This document shows positions 45,802 through 54,401 of a stretch of 64,000 nucleotides of DNA, one piece after another (within the stretch, counting starts at the first letter, position 1; every line of letters starts with the position of its first letter). Where the stretch lies: the NCBI GenBank assembly GCA_016704345.1, contig JADJAH010000018.1:124001-188000 (forward strand). Direction: 5' to 3'. This stretch comes from Ignavibacteria bacterium. GTDB lineage: Bacteria > Bacteroidota > Ignavibacteria > Tepidaquicellales > Tepidaquicellaceae. The notes below the pieces were generated by a model. That model saw nothing but the letters and a program-made list of their open reading frames with translations. It did no database searches and had not been told where the DNA came from. Position numbers and translations under genes: made by a program.

Positions 45802-47267
45802 ACTGTCCGGTCCGGGAAATCTGCTCCATAAGGAGCGTAAGCCTCATCAAATGACAGATAATATCCGGCAGGTGTCGGCTCACAACTTGTAACAAGTGAT
45901 TGAACTGTTCCGGAAGAGGCATTAAAGAAATCAAACTTTGTACTTCCTGAACCTGCGCCGTATGCACTTACAGGCTGTCTTGTCCAATATTGAGTACCTG
46001 TGTATTCAAGATTGAAATAATTCGGTGTGAATGCAGTGTTTGTGAAATCTTCACAGCCCCAGCATGGGTTTGATGGAAGCACTTCAACTTTTGCGGTATA
46101 TGACTGGTAAATGCCTGTGTTATTTGCATGCCAGTTAGGCCATATCCTTTGGTTTCCGTTTACAGGATTACCTGCAGCAAGAGTTGATGTGATACCAATA
46201 TAATCACCTGCGTATTGTGAATTCACATTTGGAAGACCTGTTGGAGCATGTCTGAATTTATCGCCAACTTTCATTTCAGTGAAAGTTACGCCGCCGTCCA
46301 TTGATCTTGCCATCCAAACTTCTGAAGAGTCATTTGTAGGAACGTTTCTGCTGTCGTAATAGACAACGTTCACGCCGCCTGATTCATCGACTCTGATAGC
46401 TCCCATATATTGCTTCTTTCCGTTTCCGAATGCATCCTGATTAACTCTTACTCCTGATGACCAGGTCGTTCCGCCGTTTGTTGATTTGTAAAGAGTAATA
46501 TCGGAAACATCTCCGGCAACACCCGGATTCTTTTCGCCCATGCAAACATAGATCCATCCTTCTCTTGGTCCACATGTTCTGTCAACGTCAATTCTCGGGA
46601 AGCCTGCAACACGAATGTTGTTCATCATGTTGAAGGTTCTGTTTCCGTTAACGTTTGCTGCGTTGTTTCTGGCTATTGTCCAGTTTACTCCACCGTTAGT
46701 TGACTTTGCAAAGCCGAGTGAATCTTCAGTAAAAGGATTTGTCAAAGATGAATTTGCCCATACGACATATACTTCACCGTTAGGTCCGCTCTTAATATCG
46801 CAGCCCTGATGGAAGTGATTTGTTGAAGGCACTGGACTTACAGGAGCCACAGATGACCATGATACTCCACCGTTTGTAGTGTAAGTAAGTACAATCCTGT
46901 TTACAAATGCTCCGGCAAACTCTGTAAAAACCGTATAGCTTCTTCCATAGAAAGCACTTGAAGGCGCATCATCTGTTCCGGAAAAATTCTTATCTGCACT
47001 TGTTGATGCTCCCGGGAAGCCAACAATTCCGGCCCAGTTAAGTCCGTTGTTGGTTGAGTAAGAAGCTCCCATCGAGCCTGTTGTGATTATAAACGATTCT
47101 ATTATTCTTCCGTCCTTGTCGATCGTCGGACCCGGGATCACCAAAGTTAAATATTCCGGCTCCCACACTGTTTCTGATCGTATCGCCGCCAAACCAGCTT
47201 GTTCCGCCGTTGGTTGAAACATACCAACCCACACTGAACGGTGCAGCCGAAACTCCTGCCGTAGCAT
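45798..47267 (-). CDS. BNR-type secreted protein, middle part of the frameshifted gene
   Basis: The true coding part runs from about 47133 to 45815; the first 45 residues or so of this frame (MLRQEFRLHRSVWVG) are out-of-frame. It carries the Asp-box repeats (STNNGLNWAG, STNGGTTWSSG, SMDGGVTFTEM), the conserved FPRIDVDRTCGPREGWIYV, and the start of the jelly roll up to DEAYAPYGADFP. Sequence is very close to residues 160-600 of the 48013 protein, so the two are recent duplicates. Both ends of this fragment are single-base breaks rather than natural ends. Confidence 0.75.
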   Translation of the reverse strand: MLRQEFRLHRSVWVGMFQPTAEQAGLAAIRSETVWEPEYLTLVIPGPTIDKDGRIIESFIITTGSMGASYSTNNGLNWAGIVGFPGASTSADKNFSGTDDAPSSAFYGRSYTVFTEFAGAFVNRIVLTYTTNGGVSWSSVAPVSPVPSTNHFHQGCDIKSGPNGEVYVVWANSSLTNPFTEDSLGFAKSTNGGVNWTIARNNAANVNGNRTFNMMNNIRVAGFPRIDVDRTCGPREGWIYVCMGEKNPGVAGDVSDITLYKSTNGGTTWSSGVRVNQDAFGNGKKQYMGAIRVDESGGVNVVYYDSRNVPTNDSSEVWMARSMDGGVTFTEMKVGDKFRHAPTGLPNVNSQYAGDYIGITSTLAAGNPVNGNQRIWPNWHANNTGIYQSYTAKVEVLPSNPCWGCEDFTNTAFTPNYFNLEYTGTQYWTRQPVSAYGAGSGSTKFDFFNASSGTVQSLVTSCEPTPAGYYLSFDEAYAPYGADFPDRTV

Positions 47268-47601
47268 TTGCTGATCCGAACAAAATGTTTTGATTGGTTG
47301 GGTGTCTTGTCATGATCACTTCCGACTGCATGCCCGAGGTTCTTGGCACCATTCTGAATGGAGTATTCACTACGTAAACACCGTTCGGTGAATTGATGAA
47401 TTGTGGTTCGTTGATAACAGGTCCGGCATCGATTCCAACCGGAAGTTGTGAGTACTGATCTGCCGGGGTGAGCGGCGTTTCATTGACTCTGGTACTCGGA
47501 GATGGATTCCATCTTGGGCTTTCATCACCCGGTGCGAAACCGGTGTAAAGAACCCAGGAAAGTAATGCTATTGAAGCGAAAAATAGAACCTTTGACTTCA
47601 T
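47038..47601 (-). CDS. BNR-type secreted protein, N-terminal part of the frameshifted gene
   Basis: The start at 47601 follows a GAAAGGAAAAGA ribosome site. Signal peptide MKSKVLFFASIALLSWVLYT, then the mature start PRWNPSPSTRVNETPLTP, nearly identical to the paralogue. The frame breaks after FNFGDPG at 47134-47136, where this copy has ACCCGGGATC and the paralogue ACCCGGATC (one G more). After that the residues (SDDRQGRKNN) are out-of-frame noise that ends at 47038 and overlaps the next fragment. Confidence 0.78.
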   Translation of the reverse strand: MKSKVLFFASIALLSWVLYTGFAPGDESPRWNPSPSTRVNETPLTPADQYSQLPVGIDAGPVINEPQFINSPNGVYVVNTPFRMVPRTSGMQSEVIMTRHPTNQNILFGSANATAGVSAAPFSVGWYVSTNGGTSWFGGDTIRNSVGAGIFNFGDPGSDDRQGRKNNRIVYNHNRLDGSFLLNQQRT

Positions 47602-47615
47602 TCTTTTCCTTTCTT

Positions 47616-47629
47616 CCCTTCATCAAGGG
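47616..47629 (-). promoter_or_regulatory. Leader hairpin before the 47601 start
   Basis: CCCTT-GATG-AAGGG on the minus strand, placed just before the GAAAGGAAAAG ribosome site. The same hairpin with another loop stands before the 50814 gene. The rest of the 411-base gap 47602-48012 is AT-rich; apart from the terminator at 47953 I see nothing in it. Confidence 0.45.
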
Positions 47630-47952
47630 AGATTATTTTTTTAAGTTCGCTTAACTTACGAATTCTAATTTTCATTTGATAGAATTTTCATAAAATCAAT
47701 TATTATATTGTACTTGTCATTGTGTTAAAAATCATACGCTATCGTTTCGAATAATTGCGCTATGGAATATTTTAGTGGTACTTAAATATTAATCTCACCT
47801 TTACCAATTTAGTCAGAACAAATTTCCAAACTTCTGAATATCCAGATCATTCCTTTATATCGAATTAAGTAAGTGGACGTAAATGAGATGCATCACAATT
47901 TCAAATACAAGATTTTGGAAGCCGGAAGCAGTGAATCGCTTAAGCTATAAAC

Positions 47953-47984
47953 AAAAAGCCGGAAGAGTCCCCCCTTCCGGCTTT
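47953..47984 (-). terminator. Terminator of the 48013 gene
   Basis: AAAGCCGGAAG / CTTCCGGCTTT, eleven perfect pairs with an 8-base loop, 28 bases past the stop. Confidence 0.85.
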
Positions 47985-48012
47985 GAGTGAATCTTACTTA
48001 CTATCAGAGAAA

Positions 48013-50814
48013 CTATTTCTGCGTATTATTGCTGAATTGATTTCTCTTCATTTCAAGATATTCCTTGTAAGTCTGTTTCTTCGGCTGGTCAACAACCTGC
48101 TGTTGTGAACTCAGTCTCTTGCCTTCTTCATATTTCTGTCTTTGTTGATCATTCTCAAATTCCGGAACAACTGAATTGTCAGTTTCAACCGGTGTTGAGA
48201 TAAGCGGTGATGCTCCCGGAGGCTCGATTGCCTGAACGAAGTTTGCAGCATTGTTATCAGCTATTGCAAAGTCTGTTCCGTCAACAAAGTTGTCGCCGGT
48301 AAGATCAGTTACAACATAACCGCCTACGAAATTCGCTGCATCGTTATCAACGCGGCCTACATCAGTTCCGTCAATTGTCTTGTCCTGATTGACGTCACCG
48401 CTGTACATTGCGTAATATCCTGGAAATGGAACAGGAGCCATATTACTGCCGTAAGACTGCGTTATCGGCGTCAAGAAGTTGTAATTTGGAGAAGTTCCCC
48501 TTGTAAATGCGATAGGATTAGCAGACCATACAAGTATGGAATTTCTGTGCCTGATCTCACGGTAGTAGTTTCCTGACAAGGCCCTGGTCATTACCGCACT
48601 GTTTAGAATGTAACCTGTATTAATCGTAGCTTTTGCAGAATCAACAATTACATTCGGGAAATCCGCTCTGTGCAAATAAACTGTGAATGTGTCAAGGAGT
48701 ACATCCGGATTTGGAAATCTCCAGAGTCCCTGTGTATTAATTCCGTCCTGGACATTGGTTGCAGCCGGAAGCGACTGGATACAAACATTGTCAACATACA
48801 GATTATTTCCAAATCCGCTTCTTGCGCGCAGTCTCACTTTATTTGTACCTGTAGGAAGCGAATAGATCTTTGGCCTCCATTGTGAAGAAGTGGGAACAAA
48901 CGCAGCTGTAGTGGCAGGAGCTGTATTGAGCTCACCTCCCGACGGAAACAAACCGGCAAGTCTTGCCAAAGTAGTGTAAGTTGTTCCGCCGTTTACTGAA
49001 GACTCGACGATCAAACTGTCCGGTCCCGGGAAATCTGCTCCATAAGGAGCATACGCCTCGTCAAATGTCAGATAATATCCGGCTGGAGTCGGCTCGCAAC
49101 TTGTTACCAGTGACTGCACAGTTCCGGAAGATGCGTTGAAATTATCAAACTTTGCACTTCCTGAACCTGCACCGTATGCACTTTGTGTTTGTCTTGTCCA
49201 ATATTGAGTACCTGTGTATTCAAGATTGAAATAATTCGGTGTGAAAGCAGTGTTTGTGAAGTCTTCACATCCCCAGCATGGGTTTGAAGGAAGCACTTCA
49301 ACTTTTGCGGTATATGACTGGTAAATGCCTGTGTTATTTGCATGCCAGTTAGGCCATATCCTTTGGTTTCCATTTACAGGATTACCTGCAGCAAGTGTTG
49401 ATGTGATACCGATGTAGTCACCTGCGTATTGTGAGTTCACATTTGGAAGACCTGTTGGAGCATGTCTGAATTTATCGCCAACTTTCATTTCAGTGAAAGT
49501 TACGCCGCCGTCCATTGATCTTGCCATCCAAACTTCTGCAGAGTCATTTGTAGGCGTATTCCTTGTATCATAATAGACCACATTCACGCCGCCTGATTCA
49601 TCGACTCTGATGGCTCCCATGTATTGCTTCTTTCCGTTTCCGAAAGCATCCTGATTAACTCTTACTCCTGATGACCAGGTTGTTCCGCCGTTTGTTGATT
49701 TGTAAAGAGTAATATCGGAAACATCTCCGGCAACACCCGGATTCTTTTCGCCCATGCAAACATAGATCCATCCGGCTCTCGGTCCGCAAGTTCTGTCAAC
49801 ATCAATTCTCGGGAAGCCTGCAACACGAATGTTGTTCATCATGTTGAAGGTTCTGTTTCCGTTAACGTTTGCTGCGTTGTTTCTGGCTATTGTCCAGTTC
49901 ACGCCGCCGTTAGTTGACTTTGCAAAGCCGAGTGAATCTTCAGTGAAAGGATTTGTCAAAGATGAATTTGCCCATACAACATATACTTCTCCGTTAGGAC
50001 CGGTCTTAATATCGCAACCCTGGTGGAAGTGGTTTGATGAAGGTACCGGACTGACCGGAGCAACTGATGACCATGATACGCCACCATTGGTTGTATATGT
50101 CAGGACAATTCTGTTAACGAATGATCCTGCAAATTCTGTATAGACTGTATAACTTCTTCCATAGAATGCACTTGAAGGTGCATCGTCAGTACCGGAGAAG
50201 TTTTTGTCCGCGCTTGTTGTTGCACCCGGGAAGCTGACAATGCTGGCCCAGTTAAGTCCGTTGTTTGTTGAATAAGAAGCTCCCATCGAACCGGTAGTAG
50301 TAATGAAAGATTCTATTATTCTTCCGTCCTTGTCAATTGCAGGACCCGGATCGCCAAAGTTAAATATTCCGGCTCCCACACTGTTTCTGATCGTATCGCC
50401 GCCAAACCAGCTTGTTCCGCCGTTGGTTGAAACATACCAACCCACACTGAACGGTGCACCCGAAACTCCTGCCGTAGCATTTGCTGATCCGAACAAAATG
50501 TTTTGATTGGTTGGATGTCTTGTCATGATCACTTCAGACTGCATGCCTGAGGTTCTTGGCACCATTCTGAATGGAGTATTCACAACGTAAACACCGTTCG
50601 GTGAATTGATAAATTGTGGTTCGTTGATTACGGGTCCGGCATCGATTCCAACCGGAAGTTGTGAGTACTGATCTGCCGGGGTGAGCGGCGTTTCATTGAT
50701 TCTGGTACTCGGAGATGGATTCCATCTTGGGCTTTCATCACCCGGTGCGAAACCGGTATAAAGAACCCAGGAAAGTAATGCCAGTGAAGCGAAAAATAGA
50801 ACCTTTGACTTCAT
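48013..50814 (-). CDS. Secreted BNR/Asp-box protein with HRNS-dockerin C-terminus and basic tail
   Basis: A 933-residue precursor, the intact member of the tandem pair with 44803-47601. Signal peptide MKSKVLFFASLALLSWVLYT. Residues 75-480 carry BNR/Asp-box repeats (STNGGTSWFGG, STNGGVNWTI, STNGGTTWSSG, SMDGGVTFTEM) and FPRIDVDRTCGPRAGWIYV. Residues 485-670 are a MAM/choice-of-anchor-J-like jelly roll (CEDFTNTAFTP ... NNLYVDNVCIQ). The HRNS domain is a variant (RHRNSILVWS). The EF-hand pair is DVNQDKTIDGTD and DLTGDNFVDGTD, then EPPG and the basic tail FENDQQRQKYEEGKR ... KKQTYKEYLEMKRNQ. No sialidase catalytic set is recognised. It is transcribed divergently from the Ycf48-like gene at 51053. 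Confidence 0.88.
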   Translation of the reverse strand: MKSKVLFFASLALLSWVLYTGFAPGDESPRWNPSPSTRINETPLTPADQYSQLPVGIDAGPVINEPQFINSPNGVYVVNTPFRMVPRTSGMQSEVIMTRHPTNQNILFGSANATAGVSGAPFSVGWYVSTNGGTSWFGGDTIRNSVGAGIFNFGDPGPAIDKDGRIIESFITTTGSMGASYSTNNGLNWASIVSFPGATTSADKNFSGTDDAPSSAFYGRSYTVYTEFAGSFVNRIVLTYTTNGGVSWSSVAPVSPVPSSNHFHQGCDIKTGPNGEVYVVWANSSLTNPFTEDSLGFAKSTNGGVNWTIARNNAANVNGNRTFNMMNNIRVAGFPRIDVDRTCGPRAGWIYVCMGEKNPGVAGDVSDITLYKSTNGGTTWSSGVRVNQDAFGNGKKQYMGAIRVDESGGVNVVYYDTRNTPTNDSAEVWMARSMDGGVTFTEMKVGDKFRHAPTGLPNVNSQYAGDYIGITSTLAAGNPVNGNQRIWPNWHANNTGIYQSYTAKVEVLPSNPCWGCEDFTNTAFTPNYFNLEYTGTQYWTRQTQSAYGAGSGSAKFDNFNASSGTVQSLVTSCEPTPAGYYLTFDEAYAPYGADFPGPDSLIVESSVNGGTTYTTLARLAGLFPSGGELNTAPATTAAFVPTSSQWRPKIYSLPTGTNKVRLRARSGFGNNLYVDNVCIQSLPAATNVQDGINTQGLWRFPNPDVLLDTFTVYLHRADFPNVIVDSAKATINTGYILNSAVMTRALSGNYYREIRHRNSILVWSANPIAFTRGTSPNYNFLTPITQSYGSNMAPVPFPGYYAMYSGDVNQDKTIDGTDVGRVDNDAANFVGGYVVTDLTGDNFVDGTDFAIADNNAANFVQAIEPPGASPLISTPVETDNSVVPEFENDQQRQKYEEGKRLSSQQQVVDQPKKQTYKEYLEMKRNQFSNNTQK

Positions 50815-50828
50815 TCTTTTCCTTTCTT

Positions 50829-50842
50829 CCCTTCTGAAAGGG
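50829..50842 (-). promoter_or_regulatory. Leader hairpin before the 50814 start
   Basis: CCCTT-TCAG-AAGGG on the minus strand, directly before the same ribosome site as in the 47601 gene. The stem is unchanged between the two leaders while the loop differs (GATG against TCAG). Confidence 0.45.
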
Positions 50843-51052
50843 AGATTATTTTTTTAAGTTCGCTTAACTTACAATTTTTAATATTCATATTAAAGAAGTT
50901 TCATAAAATCATATATTATATTATTCTTGTGTTTATGTTAATTTTTTCTACATCTTCACTTCGAAATATAGAATCATGAATTAATTCTGTAGTACTTAAA
51001 TGTGTCATCTCAATTTGTTAATTTAGTTAGAACAAATTTCTAACCTCACAAA

Positions 51053-52387
51053 ATGAAAACAACGATCCTCTTTTGCTGCATTCTGTGTTTGCTGATAATC
51101 ACGACCTCATTTGCAGATTCATATTCACAGGTTACATGGGAACGACAGCCGAATCCCTCTAACAGAATACTTTCAAGTTGCTATTTCGTAAACAATTCAA
51201 CAGGTTGGATAGCCGGTGATTCAGGATTGATTATGAGAACCACAGATGCCGGAAACAACTGGACAACCCAGAATTCAAATACGTTTATCAATATTGAACG
51301 GATCTTCTTCCTTAACCAACGCATCGGTTACGCTCTCGCGTGGAATGTATTTCCTGACACAAATGAATTTCTCGGAACAATGATCTTGAAAACTACAAAT
51401 GGCGGCGACCAGTGGACAAATTCAATGTATCCGGATACAAACAGATTTCTGCGGGACATAATTTTTCTTGATTCCACAACCGGATTCATAGGAGGTTCTC
51501 CTATTCTCATTGCAAAAACTACCAATGCAGGTGTGACGTGGTTCACCACAGATGCTGACACTTTGAATATCGGACTTCCGGTTTTCTCAATCAAATTCAT
51601 TAATTCATTGACAGGTTATGCAAGCGGCGGATTCAGGGACATAGCCGGCGCAATGTGGAGAACCACTAATGGCGGCTTGCGCTGGTTTTCGCAAATTGTT
51701 GGTCCGGAGCCTCTGACTGATCTTGAAATCATAACTCCGCAAAAAGTCGTTGCAGTTGGGGGTGATTTCGAATACGGCTCAAGCTATGTAAAAACACTCA
51801 ACGGCGGACTGAACTGGACATATGATACCCTAGGTGTATTCGGTGTTGCTCAGGCAGTGGATTTCAGAACTCCTCTTGAAGGATGGATATCACTTGGGAT
51901 CTCTCAGAAGTACGGATATACTCTTGACGGTGCTCAGACCTGGACTAATCTGTATACCCCTGATTCAGTCATCATTAACGACATTCAGTTTACTGATTCT
52001 CTTCACGGTTGGGCGGTCGGATACTTTGGAGCATTTCTTAAGTATGACGGCACCATGGTTTCAGTTAATGAAAATTCAAGTGCAACTTTGCCGGGAGATT
52101 TTGAACTAAGGCAGAATTTCCCAAACCCGTTCAATCCTGTTACTAAGATCAGTTATGCACTCAACAGGGACGGGAATGTCAGGCTTGAACTGTTTGATGC
52201 GTCGGGTAAATCAATCCGCGAACTTGTTAATGGCTTTTTCAGTGAAGGCGAATATGACTATTCCTTCAATGGGGAAGGCTTGTCAAGCGGCATATACTTT
52301 TGCACAATGTCATTTGAAGCAACCGGTACATTTGCAAACAATTCCGGAATTACTTCAGAGACCATCAAGCTCGTACTTCTGAAATGA
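51053..52387 (+). CDS. Ycf48-like repeat protein with T9SS type A domain
   Basis: A 444-residue precursor with signal peptide MKTTILFCCILCLLIITTSFA. Seven Ycf48-like propeller repeats (STGWIAGDSGLIMRTTDAGN, DFRTPLEGWISLG, SLHGWAVGYFGAFLKY) fill residues 25-345. The last 90 residues are a T9SS type A domain (LRQNFPNPFNPVTKISYAL, GKSIRELVNG, SGIYFCTM, ETIKLVLLK). It has a long insertion before the final strand. It is a paralogue of the 57483 protein. Its stop overlaps the start of the nuclease gene in ATGA, so the two are translationally coupled although they use different C-terminal addresses. It is divergent from the BNR gene at 48013. Confidence 0.88.
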   Translation: MKTTILFCCILCLLIITTSFADSYSQVTWERQPNPSNRILSSCYFVNNSTGWIAGDSGLIMRTTDAGNNWTTQNSNTFINIERIFFLNQRIGYALAWNVFPDTNEFLGTMILKTTNGGDQWTNSMYPDTNRFLRDIIFLDSTTGFIGGSPILIAKTTNAGVTWFTTDADTLNIGLPVFSIKFINSLTGYASGGFRDIAGAMWRTTNGGLRWFSQIVGPEPLTDLEIITPQKVVAVGGDFEYGSSYVKTLNGGLNWTYDTLGVFGVAQAVDFRTPLEGWISLGISQKYGYTLDGAQTWTNLYTPDSVIINDIQFTDSLHGWAVGYFGAFLKYDGTMVSVNENSSATLPGDFELRQNFPNPFNPVTKISYALNRDGNVRLELFDASGKSIRELVNGFFSEGEYDYSFNGEGLSSGIYFCTMSFEATGTFANNSGITSETIKLVLLK

Positions 52388-53904
52388 AAAGAGCATCGAT
52401 GCAATCTCTTAGATCTTGCCTGAGCATTATTGTTCTCTCATGTGCTTTGTGTATTTTTAAATCCGGCATTTGCGAAGCACAGCAGCAGGCAAAGGTAATG
52501 ACATATAATCTGCTGAATTATGATGCAGCCGATACATCGAGAAATACTTTTTTCAGAACTGTAATAAACGCTGTAAGGCCCGACCTGCTTGCCGTGCAGG
52601 AAATCATAGGCTTGAATTCAGTAAATACTTTTCGAAGGCAAGTCATGAATGCGGTAAGTATAAATTACAACTCCGCTTTCTTCATAGACGGCCCTGATAC
52701 AGACAATGCACTGTTTTACGATTCGTCGAAGTTCAAATTCATTTTCAATACAGCTATACCAACTGCTTACAGAAACCTAAATGAATTTAAGATGCTTCAC
52801 AAAGCAACTGGAGATACTTTCAGGATTTATGCATGTCATCTGAAAGCTGATACCGGAACACTTAATCAACAGCGGCGTGCTGCACAGGTCGATAGTTTAA
52901 GGAAAAGAACTGATGCACTTCCTCCGGGAACTTCCTTTATTACATGCGGAGATTTCAACATGTATGCATCTACTGAACCTGCTTACCAGAAGCTCATTCT
53001 TGTTAATTCCTCTGACGGCGACTTCATTGATCCTCTAAGCATGCCCGGCATCTGGAACAATTCATCTTATGCAGCTTATCATACGCAATCCACAAGAAGA
53101 AGAAGTTTTGGCAGCGGTGCAACAGGCGGGCTTGATGACAGGTTTGATATTATTCTCAACAGCAGTTCTGTTTCATCTTCAACAGGAAGAGTCAGATATC
53201 TGACAAGTTCTCTGAATCCAATCGGCAATGACGGACAGCATTACAACGACAGCATAAACAGAATTCCGAATAACGCCGTTACACAAACTGTAGCCAATGC
53301 CCTGCATTATGCAAGCGATCATTTGCCAGTTATTTCCATTTACCAATTCTATCCCTCATCAACTTCGTTGAATCTCACCATCGCTGTTGAGGGATTTTAC
53401 AATGCTGTTTCCGGCAGACTCAATATCAGAGACACAATAACCGCTTATCTTCGAAGCACTGTTTCACCTTTCAATGCGGTTGACTCATCACGCGCAGTGA
53501 TTGATTCAACAACTCTTTCAGGACAGTTTATTTTTTCAAATGTTTATACAGGTTTATATTACATTGCATTGAAAGGGAGAAATATTATTGAAACATGGAG
53601 CCGTGCTGGAGGCGAACTTATCTTAGCAGGAAGCGCAAGCAACTATGACTTTTCAGTGTCACAGTCAAATGCCTACGGAAATAATCTCACTCTTAATGGC
53701 TCCCGGTTTTGTATATACAGCGGAGATATAAACAATGATGGGATTGTTGATGCGGCAGATGTTGCTGTTGCAGATAATGACGCATTTGAATTTGTGACCG
53801 GCTATGTTGATTCTGATGTTAATGGTGATATGATTACGGATGCTTCGGATGTACAGATAGTTGACAACAATGCTTTCAACATTGTTACTAGAATCACACC
53901 TTAG
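52384..53904 (+). CDS. Secreted EEP-family nuclease/phosphatase with HRNS-dockerin C-terminus
   Basis: A 506-residue precursor with a signal peptide (residues 1-33, ending GICEAQ). Residues 35-325 belong to the endonuclease/exonuclease/phosphatase (DNase I-like) superfamily: VMTYNLLNYD (metal site), LLAVQEI, the ACHLKA His, CGDFNMY and the final SDHLPV (catalytic Asp-His). The likely role is extracellular DNase or phosphodiesterase. The C-terminal module begins at AVEGFYNAVSGRLNIRDTI; its signature is altered to KGRNIIETWS, the most divergent among group members that end in the proline. The EF-hand loops DINNDGIVDAAD and DVNGDMITDASD follow, ending RITP. Its ATG lies in the stop of the upstream T9SS gene (ATGA). 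Confidence 0.9.
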   Translation: MKRASMQSLRSCLSIIVLSCALCIFKSGICEAQQQAKVMTYNLLNYDAADTSRNTFFRTVINAVRPDLLAVQEIIGLNSVNTFRRQVMNAVSINYNSAFFIDGPDTDNALFYDSSKFKFIFNTAIPTAYRNLNEFKMLHKATGDTFRIYACHLKADTGTLNQQRRAAQVDSLRKRTDALPPGTSFITCGDFNMYASTEPAYQKLILVNSSDGDFIDPLSMPGIWNNSSYAAYHTQSTRRRSFGSGATGGLDDRFDIILNSSSVSSSTGRVRYLTSSLNPIGNDGQHYNDSINRIPNNAVTQTVANALHYASDHLPVISIYQFYPSSTSLNLTIAVEGFYNAVSGRLNIRDTITAYLRSTVSPFNAVDSSRAVIDSTTLSGQFIFSNVYTGLYYIALKGRNIIETWSRAGGELILAGSASNYDFSVSQSNAYGNNLTLNGSRFCIYSGDINNDGIVDAADVAVADNDAFEFVTGYVDSDVNGDMITDASDVQIVDNNAFNIVTRITP

Positions 53905-53912
53905 CTTTTCAG

Positions 53913-54300
53913 CAACAAACATTCGATGCCTTCGGCATCGGTACAAAACATTTGCAATCTGCAACTCGTAATGCCCAATTCATATCTCCGAAAAAATGCA
54001 AAAGAATCCCGAAGGGATTCAATGTTTGTAGAAATCAAATTCACACAGGGCATGTGACCCCGAAGGGGTCGAATGTTCACAACGCATCTAACCTACAAAC
54101 ATTCGATGCCTTCGGCATCAGTACAAAACATTTGCAATCTGCAACTCCCAATGCCCAATTCATATCTCCGAAAAAATGCAAAAGAATCCCGAAGGGATTC
54201 AATGTTTGTAGAAACGAAGAACAAAAGACATGCGACCCCGAAGGGGTAGAATGTTTGTAATCCGGCAGCGCCACAAAAATTCGATTCTGTCGGCATCGGC
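53913..54300. repeat. Array of REP-like palindromes in 180-base direct repeats
   Basis: Two near-identical units of about 180 bases (from 53913 and 54093) and the start of a decayed third (54273). Each unit carries three short perfect palindromes: GATGCCTTCGGCATC (53925, 54105; decayed at 54282), GAATCCCGAAGGGATTC (54004, 54184) and GACCCCGAAGGGGTC (54056; 54234 with one change). All are hairpins with a TTCG or GAAG loop. The array fills most of the 497-base gap between convergent genes 53904 and 54402. A 102-residue frame across it is spurious. Confidence 0.8.
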
Positions 54301-54336
54301 ACAACAACAATAACGAATTGCACTAGCAGAAGACTA

Positions 54337-54373
54337 TAAAAAAAACAGCCGGAAGAATTTCTCCTCCCGGCTG
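54337..54373. terminator. Terminator between convergent genes
   Basis: CAGCCGG-aAG / CT-c-CCGGCTG with a long A-run on its left, 29 bases past the stop at 54402. It belongs to the AGCCGGAAGA hairpin family. Confidence 0.75.
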
Positions 54374-54401
54374 CCTGACGAATATTTAATTCTTCTTGAA
54401 A

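Noticed and set aside
53952..54260. 102-residue plus-strand open frame
   Set aside because: It lies wholly inside the REP-like direct repeats and simply translates them twice (RIPKGFNVCRN occurs twice); no ribosome site or family.
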